DNA of 64,000 nucleotides from positions 62,001 to 126,000 of the forward strand of contig NZ_ANFX01000008.1 of NCBI RefSeq assembly GCF_000331285.1, read 5' to 3'. Below are positions 9,423 through 16,800 of the stretch, piece after piece (within the stretch, counting starts at the first letter, position 1; every line of letters starts with the position of its first letter). The DNA comes from Porphyrobacter sp. AAP82 (lineage in GTDB: Bacteria > Pseudomonadota > Alphaproteobacteria > Sphingomonadales > Sphingomonadaceae). The notes under the pieces are model-generated. The model saw only the letters and a list, made by a program, of their open reading frames with translations, searched no databases and was not told where the DNA came from. Position numbers and translations under genes: made by a program.

Positions 9423-11228
9423 TTACGCGGCGGTCGCGAAGGCCTCCGCCGGCAGCTTCATCATGTAGTCGCTGCCCGCTTCCAGCTTGCGGCGCAGCGC
9501 GCCCGCATCGGGGAGGAAGCGTTCGGCGTAGTAATTGGCCGAGACCAGCTTTGCCTCGTAGAAGGCCTTGTCGTCCGGGCCCTCGGCAACCTTCGCGAGC
9601 GCCACCTTGGCCATCTTCAGCCAGAAGTGCCCGAGCGTCACGATGCCCATGATGTGCATGTAGTGATGCGCGCCCGCGCCAAGGTGGTTGGGGTTCGCCA
9701 TCGCGTTCTGCATGAACCACATGGTCGCCGCCTGCTGCTCGCCGAGCGCCTTTTCGAGGCGTTCGGCGATCGGCTTGAGGGTCTCGTCCTGCTTGGCGGC
9801 GGCGATTTCCTCGCCGATCATCGCGAAGAAGGCCTGGATCGCCTTGCCGCCCCCTGCTGCGAGCTTGCGGCCGCACAGGTCCATCGCCTGCACGCCGTTG
9901 GCGCCTTCGTAGATCATCGCGATGCGGCTATCGCGCACGAACTGCTCCATGCCCCACTCGCGCACATAGCCGTGGCCGCCATAGACCTGCTGCATGTTGT
10001 TGGCGATGTCATAGCCCTTGTCGGTGCCATATCCCTTGATGACCGGGGTCATCAGCCCAATCAGAAGGTCGGCCATCTCGCGCTCTTCGGGGGTCTGCGC
10101 CTTGTGGGTGAGATCGACCTGGAGCGCGCCCCACAGGCACAGGGCGCGCATGGCTTCGGTGAAGACCTTGGCGTCCATCAGCATCCGGCGCACGTCGGGG
10201 TGGACGAAGATCGGATCGGCCTTGGCAGCGGGGTCGGCCGGGCCGGTCAGCGCACGGCCCTGACGGCGGTCGAGCGCGTAGGTCACCGCGTTCTGGTAGG
10301 CGACCTCGGCCTGGGCATAGCCCTGGATGCCGACGCCAAGGCGCGCGGCGTTCATCATGATGAACATCGCGGCAAGGCCCTTGTTCTCCTCGCCCACGAG
10401 ATAGCCGGTCGCGCCGTCATAATTGAGCAGGCACGTGGCGTTGCCGTGGATGCCCATCTTCTTCTCGATCGACCCGCAGGTGACGCCGTTGCGCACGCCG
10501 GGGTTGCCGTTCTCGTCAAGGATGAACTTGGGCACGATGAACAGCGAGATGCCCTTGGTGCTGTCGGGCGCACCCGGGGTCTTGGCCAGCACCAGATGGA
10601 TGATGTTGCTGGTAAGATCATGCTCGCCAGCCGAGATGAAGATCTTGGTACCGGTGATCGCATAGGTGCCATCGCCATTGGGCACGGCCTTGGTGCGGAT
10701 CATGCCGAGATCGGTGCCGCAGTGCGGCTCGGTCAGGTTCATGGTGCCCGACCATTCGCCCGAGATCATCTTGGGGACATAGGTTGCCTTCTGCTCGTCC
10801 GAACCCTTGGCGATGATCGCCGAAATCGCCCCGGCAGTGAGGCCGGGATACATCGCAAAGGCCTGGTTGGCAGTGCCGGTATATTCCTCGAGCACGAAGC
10901 CCAGCACGTGGGGGAGGCCCTGACCGCCGAACTCTTCGGGCTGGGCAAGCGTGCCCCAACCGCTTTCGACATAGGCCTGATAGGCTTCCTTGAAGCCCGG
11001 GGGGGTGGTGACGCTGCCATCGTCGTGGCGGGTGCAGCCATGCTCGTCCCCGGCCTGGTTGATCGGGGCGAGCACTTCGGCACAGAACTTGCCGGCCTCG
11101 TTGATGACGGTCTCGATCATGTCGGGCGTCGCGTTCTCGAAGCCCGGCAGGTTGCCGTAGCTCGCAAGATCGAGCACTTCATTGACGATGAAGCGCGTGT
11201 CGCGGGTGGGCGCGGTGTAGGTCGGCAT
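9423..11228 (-). CDS. acyl-CoA dehydrogenase (DmdC/AcdA-like, with C-terminal extension)
   Basis: FAD-dependent acyl-CoA dehydrogenase of 601 residues, the length of the AcdA/DmdC group rather than the 380-residue short type. An N-terminal domain (PTYTAPTRDTRFIVNEVLDL) precedes the core motifs LTEPHCGTDLGMIRTKAVPN, GTKIFISAGEHDL and QVYGGHGYVREWGMEQFVRD, followed by the extra C-terminal domain. The likely catalytic Glu lies in the QFVRDSRIAMIYEGANGVQ segment. Substrate could be a medium or long-chain acyl-CoA or 3-methylthiopropionyl-CoA; the sequence does not decide. The MerR regulator gene ends 59 bases upstream on the same strand. Confidence 0.92.
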   Translation of the reverse strand: MPTYTAPTRDTRFIVNEVLDLASYGNLPGFENATPDMIETVINEAGKFCAEVLAPINQAGDEHGCTRHDDGSVTTPPGFKEAYQAYVESGWGTLAQPEEFGGQGLPHVLGFVLEEYTGTANQAFAMYPGLTAGAISAIIAKGSDEQKATYVPKMISGEWSGTMNLTEPHCGTDLGMIRTKAVPNGDGTYAITGTKIFISAGEHDLTSNIIHLVLAKTPGAPDSTKGISLFIVPKFILDENGNPGVRNGVTCGSIEKKMGIHGNATCLLNYDGATGYLVGEENKGLAAMFIMMNAARLGVGIQGYAQAEVAYQNAVTYALDRRQGRALTGPADPAAKADPIFVHPDVRRMLMDAKVFTEAMRALCLWGALQVDLTHKAQTPEEREMADLLIGLMTPVIKGYGTDKGYDIANNMQQVYGGHGYVREWGMEQFVRDSRIAMIYEGANGVQAMDLCGRKLAAGGGKAIQAFFAMIGEEIAAAKQDETLKPIAERLEKALGEQQAATMWFMQNAMANPNHLGAGAHHYMHIMGIVTLGHFWLKMAKVALAKVAEGPDDKAFYEAKLVSANYYAERFLPDAGALRRKLEAGSDYMMKLPAEAFATAA

Positions 11229-11287
11229 CGGTTGATCCCTCTGGTGTGCAGACGTGTTGAAGCGGTGCGGTGCTGCTTGCTAGCGCA

Positions 11288-11737
11288 TCAGCGCAAGTCG
11301 AGCTTTTCGATTTCAGCCACGAAGTCGGTCAGTTCCTTGATCGAGCTGTCGATGTCGTCGCGCTGCGCCTTCAGCTTGGCGATATGCGTGCGGCATTTCT
11401 CGATCGTGACGCGGCGCTGTTCCACGCGGCCGTCGTCGAGATCGTAGAGGTCGATCATCTCGCGGATCTCGGTCAGCGAAAAGCCGACATTCTTGGCGCG
11501 CATGATCCACGCGAGCCGCGCGCGGTCACGTTTGGAATAGACGCGGGTGAGCCCGACGCGCGCCGGGTTGATCAGACCCTCGTCCTCGTAGAAGCGCAGC
11601 GCGCGCGCGGTGCAGCCGAACTCCGAGGTCAGGTCGGAGATGGTGAAATGTTCGCGCTCGTGGACATCCGGCCGGTCAAGATGCGCACCGTTGCGGCGCG
11701 GTTCGGCGGCGGCGGGTTGAGCAGGAGCGGTAGCCAT
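11288..11737 (-). CDS. MerR family transcriptional regulator
   Basis: 149 residues: a disordered N-terminus of about 28 residues, then a MerR helix-turn-helix (FTISDLTSEFGCTARALRFYEDEGLI), the wing (VYSKRDRARLAWIMRAKNVGFSLTEIREMI) and a long dimerisation coiled coil to the end. There are no C-terminal cysteines, so it is not a metal sensor. It resembles the MerR regulators of fatty-acid and branched-chain amino-acid degradation (LiuR-like). Its position directly upstream of an acyl-CoA dehydrogenase supports that. An imperfect palindrome sits just upstream of the start codon and suggests autoregulation. Confidence 0.88.
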   Translation of the reverse strand: MATAPAQPAAAEPRRNGAHLDRPDVHEREHFTISDLTSEFGCTARALRFYEDEGLINPARVGLTRVYSKRDRARLAWIMRAKNVGFSLTEIREMIDLYDLDDGRVEQRRVTIEKCRTHIAKLKAQRDDIDSSIKELTDFVAEIEKLDLR

Positions 11738-11751
11738 GACGCGCGTCCTAC

Positions 11752-11767
11752 CTTACGTTTACGTGAG
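11752..11767 (-). promoter_or_regulatory. imperfect palindrome upstream of merR, likely operator
   Basis: CTTACGTTTACGTGAG matches its own reverse complement at 12 of 16 positions, with ACGT half-sites on either side. It lies 15 bases upstream of the MerR start and ends three bases before the hisI stop codon. LiuR/PsrA-type MerR operators are similar ACGT-rich palindromes, so autoregulation of merR and the acyl-CoA dehydrogenase gene is the likely role. Confidence 0.55.
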
Positions 11768-11769
11768 CG

Positions 11770-12165
11770 TCAAGTATCCTTGCGGCGCAGCGCCGGCTCG
11801 CCGTCGCCCTCAACGACTTCCCGGTAGAAGCAGGAACGCGCGCCGGTGTGGCACGTGGGGCCGGCCGGCCTGGCCCGAATCAGCAGCGCGTCCTGATCAC
11901 AATCGACCAGCATCCCCTCGAGCGCCAGATAGTGCCCCGAACTCTCGCCCTTCATCCACAAGGTCCCGCGCGACCGGGACCAGAAATGGACCTTGCGGCT
12001 CTGGAGCGTCTTTGCGAGCGCTTCGGCGTTCATGTGCGCCACCACCAGCACGGTGCCGTCGGCGGCATCGACCACGACCGCGGTCAGCAGCCCTGCCCCA
12101 TCGAATTTGGGTGCAAAGACAGGGCCCTTCTCGCGCTCTTCGGGAGTGAGGACAGGGTCGGGCAT
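11770..12165 (-). CDS. hisI: phosphoribosyl-AMP cyclohydrolase
   Basis: Third step of histidine biosynthesis: opens the purine ring of phosphoribosyl-AMP. The 131 residues form the stand-alone HisI without the HisE pyrophosphohydrolase domain. The conserved stretches are VLVVAHMNAEALAKTLQS, VHFWSRSRGTLWMKGE and the Zn/Mg site region LVDCDQDALLIRA followed by CHTGARSCFYRE, with all expected cysteines and aspartates. No other his gene is in view. It is followed within 33 bases by merR on the same strand, so readthrough is possible. Confidence 0.96.
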   Translation of the reverse strand: MPDPVLTPEEREKGPVFAPKFDGAGLLTAVVVDAADGTVLVVAHMNAEALAKTLQSRKVHFWSRSRGTLWMKGESSGHYLALEGMLVDCDQDALLIRARPAGPTCHTGARSCFYREVVEGDGEPALRRKDT

Positions 12166-12289
12166 GCAGGCAACTCCAGAAAGGGCCGGGGCCGGTCATG
12201 CAAGGATTGTTGCAAGCACACAACAGGACGTCACAAAAAATTGCGCGCGCCCAGGTTTCGTCTTCCGCGTCAGGCAAGTCGGTGGAACA

Positions 12290-12526
12290 AAACCGCCGGA
12301 GCCTTCGCAAGGGGTTCTCCGCCGGACTTGTGGCACCGCCCGGTGCCACGTTCAGGGGGTGACCGGACCGCAGATTTGGCAGCGGGGTGCCAGCGCGACC
12401 GGTTGAACGATAGGGACTGGATCCCGGCAGCGAAGCTAGGGGTCGCTGCCTCTGCTCGCCAGAGAGGATCCGCACCGTTTCGTCACGTGGCGCCCGGGGC
12501 CGAAAGGCCTCGGGCGTTATGTTTTT
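12290..12526 (+). ncRNA. candidate structured RNA between hisI and comF
   Basis: The 376-base gap 12166-12541 has no convincing protein gene but a run of hairpins ending in a plus-strand terminator. In order: CCGCCGGAG/CTCCGCCGG (12293-12325, one mismatch), GTGGCACC/GGTGCCAC with a GCCC loop (12330-12349), TGGCA/TGCCA (12377-12392), and an apparent three-way junction closed by GGATCC at 12419 and GGATCC at 12466. That junction encloses GGCAGCGA/TCGCTGCC and CTCTG/CAGAG. All genes from hisI back to the hydrolase at 8.4 kb, and comF, are on the minus strand, so the terminator has no coding partner. The first part, 12166-12289, shows only an inverted TGTTG/CAACA. I do not recognise the RNA, and the 5-prime end is a guess. 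Confidence 0.5.
12491..12526 (+). terminator. intrinsic terminator facing right
   Basis: Stem CGCCCGGGGCC (12491-12501) and GGCCTCGGGCG (12506-12516) with a GAAA tetraloop and one G-T pair, followed by TTATGTTTTT. The T tract is on the plus strand only, so it ends a rightward transcript that starts within the hisI-comF gap. Confidence 0.8.
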
Positions 12527-12541
12527 ACGGGCCGGCAGACC

Positions 12542-13237
12542 TCACGGATGCGCGAGCTTGTGATCCTCCTCGACCCGCGCAAAGCAGGCCAGCGCGACCG
12601 ATGCGGGCGCTGCCGCCGAGATGGCGGCAAGACAGGCGCGGCTGGTCGCACCGCTGGTGAGCACGTCGTCGACGAGCACCACGTCGCGTCCCCTGAGCCG
12701 CGCCGCCGCGCCCGGCGCTAGGCGGATCGCGCCGGTCAGCACCCGCTCGCGCGCCTCGCGGCCCAACCCGCCAAGGTTGGGCGTGCGTCGGAACCGCATC
12801 AGCGCCGCGACCGCCGCCTCGCCCTTGCCCTGCCGCGCCAGCGCCTGCGCAAGCAGCGCCGCCTGGTTGAAGCCCCGGCTCCACAGCCGCCAGCGGTGGA
12901 GCGGCACCGGCACCAGCAGCGGCAGTGGCTGGCCTGCCTCGGGTTCGGGCATCCGCGCTGCGATCAGCCGCGCCAGCAGCCCGCACAGTGCGATCCGCCC
13001 GCCGTGCTTGTAGGCCAGCACCAGCTTGCGCGAGGTCTCGTTGTAATAGGTCGCGGCGTAGACCGGCACGGTATGGCCAGCCACCTGCGCATGTTCGGGC
13101 ACCTCGAGCGTGCTCCAGCAATCGGTGCACAGCCCCGCCTGCCCCGCGACCGCTGCCCCGCACGACGGACAGCGCGGCGGATAGATGAAATCCACCAGCG
13201 GGGCCATCTGGCGGGCAAGGTGAAGGGCCGCTGCCAT
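12542..13237 (-). CDS. comF: ComF family protein (phosphoribosyltransferase fold)
   Basis: 231 residues. An N-terminal zinc-finger (CPSCGAA and CTDCW) precedes a phosphoribosyltransferase domain whose PRPP loop is DVVLVDDVLTSGAT near residue 190, with the VPVPLHRWRLWSRGFNQ segment typical of ComF. In naturally competent bacteria ComF takes part in DNA uptake or processing; many non-competent bacteria also carry it, so the role here is unclear. It diverges from the methyltransferase gene with 56 bases between starts. The start MAAALHLARQM is an ATG with several in-frame alternatives just downstream. Confidence 0.88.
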   Translation of the reverse strand: MAAALHLARQMAPLVDFIYPPRCPSCGAAVAGQAGLCTDCWSTLEVPEHAQVAGHTVPVYAATYYNETSRKLVLAYKHGGRIALCGLLARLIAARMPEPEAGQPLPLLVPVPLHRWRLWSRGFNQAALLAQALARQGKGEAAVAALMRFRRTPNLGGLGREARERVLTGAIRLAPGAAARLRGRDVVLVDDVLTSGATSRACLAAISAAAPASVALACFARVEEDHKLAHP

Positions 13238-13293
13238 GCGCGCCAGTGTCGCACGTCTTGCAACCAGCAGGCAAGCGCGGCAGGGCGGCGCGG

Positions 13294-14061
13294 ATGAACA
13301 CCCCCGCCGTCCCCACGATCTTCGCCGAGACCCGCCGCCTCGCCCGGGCCCGCCGCGCGGCGCAGCGGCAGCGGGCGTCTGCCGATCCGGCGCGGTTCAT
13401 CCTTGATGACATCGCCGAGGACATGATCGACCGGCTCGGCTTCGTGCGCCACATCCCGGCTCGCGCGCTGCTCATCGGCCACGGCGGAGAGGCGCTCGCG
13501 GACTACCTGACCAAAGGCGGGGCCGCGGTCGCAAGCGAACCCCTGGTCAATCCGGCCGAGCCGCTGGCTGGCGGCCCATTCGACTTCATCGGCGTTAGCG
13601 GCCAGCTCGATGCGGTCAATGACCTGCCCGGCGCGCTCATCCACCTGCGCGGCGCGCTCACCCCTGGCGGCCTTGTCATCGCCAGCTTCATCGGCGGCCA
13701 GAGCCTCGGCGCCCTGCGCGCCGCGATGCTCGCCGCCGAGCCAGATCGTCCCGCGGCCCGGCTCCACCCGCTGGTCGACGCCCGCGCCGCCCCGGCCCTC
13801 CTCCAGCGCGCCGGCTGGAAGGACCCGGTGGTCGATACGCACAGCCTGACCGTGCGCTACGGATCGTTCGGCAGATTGGTCGCGGACCTGCGTGACCAAG
13901 GCCTCGGCAATGCCCTCGCCCGGCCCGCCGGCGCGCTGGGCAAGGCCGCCTTGACCCGCGCCCGCGCCGCCTTCGCCGCCCGCGCCGATGCCGATGGCAA
14001 GACCGCCGACACCTTCGAGATCGTCACCCTCACCGGACGGCGATCCCTCGCCGGAACCTAG
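13294..14061 (+). CDS. SAM-dependent methyltransferase (BioC/NDUFAF5-like)
   Basis: 255 residues. The N-terminus (IFAETRRLARARRAAQRQ) and the spacing to a class I methyltransferase core resemble the BioC/NDUFAF5 group. The glycine-rich SAM loop is degenerate (ALLIGHGGEAL), the later acidic/aromatic motif reads GPFDFIGVSGQLDAVNDLPG and the fourth strand GGLVIASFIGG. NDUFAF5 relatives hydroxylate or methylate complex I subunits, but the target here is unknown. The ATG start follows the comF divergent gap. Its stop overlaps the convergent ppdK stop by four bases. Confidence 0.75.
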   Translation: MNTPAVPTIFAETRRLARARRAAQRQRASADPARFILDDIAEDMIDRLGFVRHIPARALLIGHGGEALADYLTKGGAAVASEPLVNPAEPLAGGPFDFIGVSGQLDAVNDLPGALIHLRGALTPGGLVIASFIGGQSLGALRAAMLAAEPDRPAARLHPLVDARAAPALLQRAGWKDPVVDTHSLTVRYGSFGRLVADLRDQGLGNALARPAGALGKAALTRARAAFAARADADGKTADTFEIVTLTGRRSLAGT

Positions 14062-16724
14062 GCCTTCTTCAACGCCGCCTGCGCCGCCGCAAGCCGCGCG
14101 ATCGGCACGCGGTAGGGCGAAGCGCTGACGTAATCGAGGCCGACACTCTCGCAGAAGGCGATGCTAGCCGGGTCGCCGCCATGCTCGCCGCAGATGCCGA
14201 GCTTGATGTCGGGCCGCGTCATGCGCCCGCGCTCTGCCGCGAGTTCGACCAGCTGACCGACGCCCTCGATATCGAGGCTCACGAAAGGATCGCGCGGGAA
14301 GATGCCCTTTTCGACATAGACGCTGAGGAACCGCGCCGCATCGTCGCGGCTGACGCCGAGTGTGGTCTGGGTGAGGTCATTGGTGCCGAACGAGAAGAAC
14401 GCGCCTTCCTCGGCGATCTCGCCCGCCATCAGCGCGGCGCGCGGCAGTTCGATCATCGTGCCCACGAGGTATTCGACCCGCGTGCCAACCTCGGCGAACA
14501 CGGCTTCGGCTTCCTTGTCGACCAGCGCCTTGAGGATCGCGAGCTCGCGCTTGGTGGCGACCAGCGGGATCATGATTTCCGGGAGCGGCGCCTCGCCAGA
14601 AGCCTGCATGACCGCGCAGGCCGCCTCGAAGATCGCGCGGGCCTGCATCGCGTAGATCTCGGGGAAGGTGATGCCCAAGCGGCAACCACGGTGGCCCAGC
14701 ATGGGGTTGAACTCGTGCAGCTCGCCCGCGCGGCGCTTCAGGTGATCGACCCCGAGGCCGGTGGCGTCCGCCAGCTCGGCGAACTCCTCGTCGGCGTGCG
14801 GCAGGAATTCATGCAGCGGCGGATCGAGCAGGCGGATCGTGCAAGGCAGCCCCGCCATCACCTCGAAGATCGCGGTGAAGTCCGCACGCTGTTCGGGCAG
14901 CAGCCCCTCCAGCGCCCGGCGGCGCCCCGCCTCGTCTTCGGCGAGGATCATCTGGCGCACGAGGCTGATGCGCGAGGCTTCGAAGAACATGTGCTCGGTG
15001 CGGCACAGACCAATGCCCTCGGCCCCGAACTGGCGCGCCATGCGGCAGTCTGCCGGCGTCTCGGCATTGGTGCGCACCTTCATGCGCCGCAGCTTGTCCG
15101 CCCACACCATCAGCGTCCCGAAATCGCCCGCCAGCTCCGGCTCGACCGTCGGCACGATGCCGAGCATCACCTGCCCCGTCGCCCCATCGAGGGTGATGGC
15201 ATCGCCCTCTTTGAGCTCGGTGGTCCCGATGCGCAGGGTGCGGCTTGCCCGGTCGATCGACACCGCGCCCGCTCCCGAGACGCAAGGGCGCCCCATCCCG
15301 CGCGCCACCACCGCCGCGTGGCTCGTCATCCCGCCGCGCGCGGTGAGGATGCCCTGGGCTGCGTGCATCCCGTGGATGTCTTCCGGGCTGGTCTCGACCC
15401 GCACCAGGATCACCTTCTCGCCGCGGCCCGCCCATTGCTCGGCGGTGTCGGCATCGAGCACGATCCGGCCCGCCGCTGCCCCCGGCGAGGCGGGGAGCCC
15501 GGTGGTCAGCACATTGCGCTCGGCCTTCGGGTCAAGCGTGGGGTGGAGCAATTGGTCCAGCGCCATCGGATCCACGCGCCGCACCGCCTCGCGCTCGTCG
15601 ATCAGGCCCTCGGCCACCATGTCGACCGCCATCTTCAGCGCAGCCTTGGCGGTGCGCTTGCCCGAGCGGGTCTGGAGCATCCACAGCTTCCCGCGCTCGA
15701 CGGTGAACTCGATGTCCTGCATGTCCTTGTAGTGGAGTTCCAGCAGGTCGAACACGCGGGCGAGTTCGGTGTAGGCCTCAGGCAGCGCCTCTTCCATCGA
15801 CGCCGGCTTGGCGCCGGCCGCCGCGCGCGCCGCCTTGGTCAGGTATTGCGGTGTGCGGATGCCGGCGACCACATCCTCGCCTTGCGCGTTGATCAGGTAC
15901 TCGCCGTAGTAGGCCCGCTCGCCGGTCGCCGGATCGCGGGTGAAGGCGACGCCGGTGGCGCTGATCTCGCCCATGTTGCCGAACACCATCGCCTGCACGT
16001 TGACCGCGGTGCCCCAGTCGCCCGGGATGTCGTTCAAACGCCGGTAGACCTTGGCGCGGTCCGAATCCCAGCTGTCGAACACCGCGCGGATCGCGCCCCA
16101 CAGCTGCTCGGTCACATCCTGCGGGAAGTCGCGGCCCAGTTCCTCGGCGACGATCCCCTTGTATTCGCCCACCAGCGCCTGCCAGTCTTCGGCGGCCATC
16201 TCGGTGTCGTTGTAGAAGCCCTTGTCTTCCTTGGCGATCTCGAGCGCTTCTTCGAACAGCCCGTGATCGATCCCGAGCACGACATCCGAATACATCTGGA
16301 TGAAGCGGCGGTAGCTGTCCCAGGCGAAACGCGCGTCGCCGCTCGAGGCGGCGAGGCCCTCGACGGTCGCATCGTTCAGCCCGAGGTTGAGCACCGTGTC
16401 CATCATCCCCGGCATCGACACCCGCGCGCCCGATCGGACCGAGACCAGGAGCGGGTCCGCCGCCTCGCCGAAGCGCTTGCCGACCGCCGCCTCGACATGG
16501 GCGAGCGCATCGGCGACCGCTGCCTTCAGCCCCTCGGAAAAGCCCGCACCATCGCGCAGATAGGCGACGCATTCCTCGGTGGTGATGGTGAAGCCCGGGG
16601 GCACCGGCAGGCCGATCGACGCCATCTCGGCAAGGTTGGCGCCCTTGCCGCCGGTGACGGTCTTGTCCTTCTGGCGCGGATCGGTGTGCGCGGCGCTGCC
16701 GCCGAAGGGGTAGACTGTTTGCAC
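14058..16724 (-). CDS. ppdK: pyruvate, phosphate dikinase
   Basis: 888 residues, full family length. Interconverts pyruvate, ATP and phosphate with PEP, AMP and diphosphate, so it links glycolysis and gluconeogenesis. In order: ATP-grasp domain with GGKGANLAEM near residue 25 and GVAFTRDPATGE; the swivelling phosphohistidine domain with GGMTSHAAVVARGMGRPCVSG (catalytic His in TSHAA); and the C-terminal PEP/pyruvate barrel with CRTEHMF, GHRGCRLG and FGTNDLTQTTLG. The start MQTVYPFGG is an ATG with no competing upstream start. glyS lies 76 bases upstream on the same strand. Confidence 0.97.
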   Translation of the reverse strand: MQTVYPFGGSAAHTDPRQKDKTVTGGKGANLAEMASIGLPVPPGFTITTEECVAYLRDGAGFSEGLKAAVADALAHVEAAVGKRFGEAADPLLVSVRSGARVSMPGMMDTVLNLGLNDATVEGLAASSGDARFAWDSYRRFIQMYSDVVLGIDHGLFEEALEIAKEDKGFYNDTEMAAEDWQALVGEYKGIVAEELGRDFPQDVTEQLWGAIRAVFDSWDSDRAKVYRRLNDIPGDWGTAVNVQAMVFGNMGEISATGVAFTRDPATGERAYYGEYLINAQGEDVVAGIRTPQYLTKAARAAAGAKPASMEEALPEAYTELARVFDLLELHYKDMQDIEFTVERGKLWMLQTRSGKRTAKAALKMAVDMVAEGLIDEREAVRRVDPMALDQLLHPTLDPKAERNVLTTGLPASPGAAAGRIVLDADTAEQWAGRGEKVILVRVETSPEDIHGMHAAQGILTARGGMTSHAAVVARGMGRPCVSGAGAVSIDRASRTLRIGTTELKEGDAITLDGATGQVMLGIVPTVEPELAGDFGTLMVWADKLRRMKVRTNAETPADCRMARQFGAEGIGLCRTEHMFFEASRISLVRQMILAEDEAGRRRALEGLLPEQRADFTAIFEVMAGLPCTIRLLDPPLHEFLPHADEEFAELADATGLGVDHLKRRAGELHEFNPMLGHRGCRLGITFPEIYAMQARAIFEAACAVMQASGEAPLPEIMIPLVATKRELAILKALVDKEAEAVFAEVGTRVEYLVGTMIELPRAALMAGEIAEEGAFFSFGTNDLTQTTLGVSRDDAARFLSVYVEKGIFPRDPFVSLDIEGVGQLVELAAERGRMTRPDIKLGICGEHGGDPASIAFCESVGLDYVSASPYRVPIARLAAAQAALKKA

Positions 16725-16765
16725 GTCACGTCATCCTGTTAAGCAGCGGCCGCAAGCGGCAAGTT

Positions 16766-16787
16766 GGAGACACATGAGACACTGTCC
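16766..16787 (+). repeat. 22-bp dispersed repeat, copy 1
   Basis: A 22-base sequence that is identical to the one at 27798-27819. It contains GAGACAC, then AT, then GAGACAC again, and ends TGTCC. It lies between the ppdK start and the glyS stop. Too long to match by chance in this window; possibly the end of a lost insertion sequence or a protein-binding site. Confidence 0.7.
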
Positions 16788-16800
16788 AGGGGCGAAACGC

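Noticed and set aside
12166-12541. 6S, SRP, tmRNA or RNase P RNA in the hisI-comF gap
   Set aside because: I looked on both strands for the known core sequences and the 6S long hairpin; none match. It is reported only as an unidentified structured RNA.
14181-16742. A very long open frame opposite ppdK, over 850 codons
   Set aside because: In high-G+C DNA long antisense frames are expected. It has no recognisable protein features and overlaps a clear PPDK on the other strand along its whole length.
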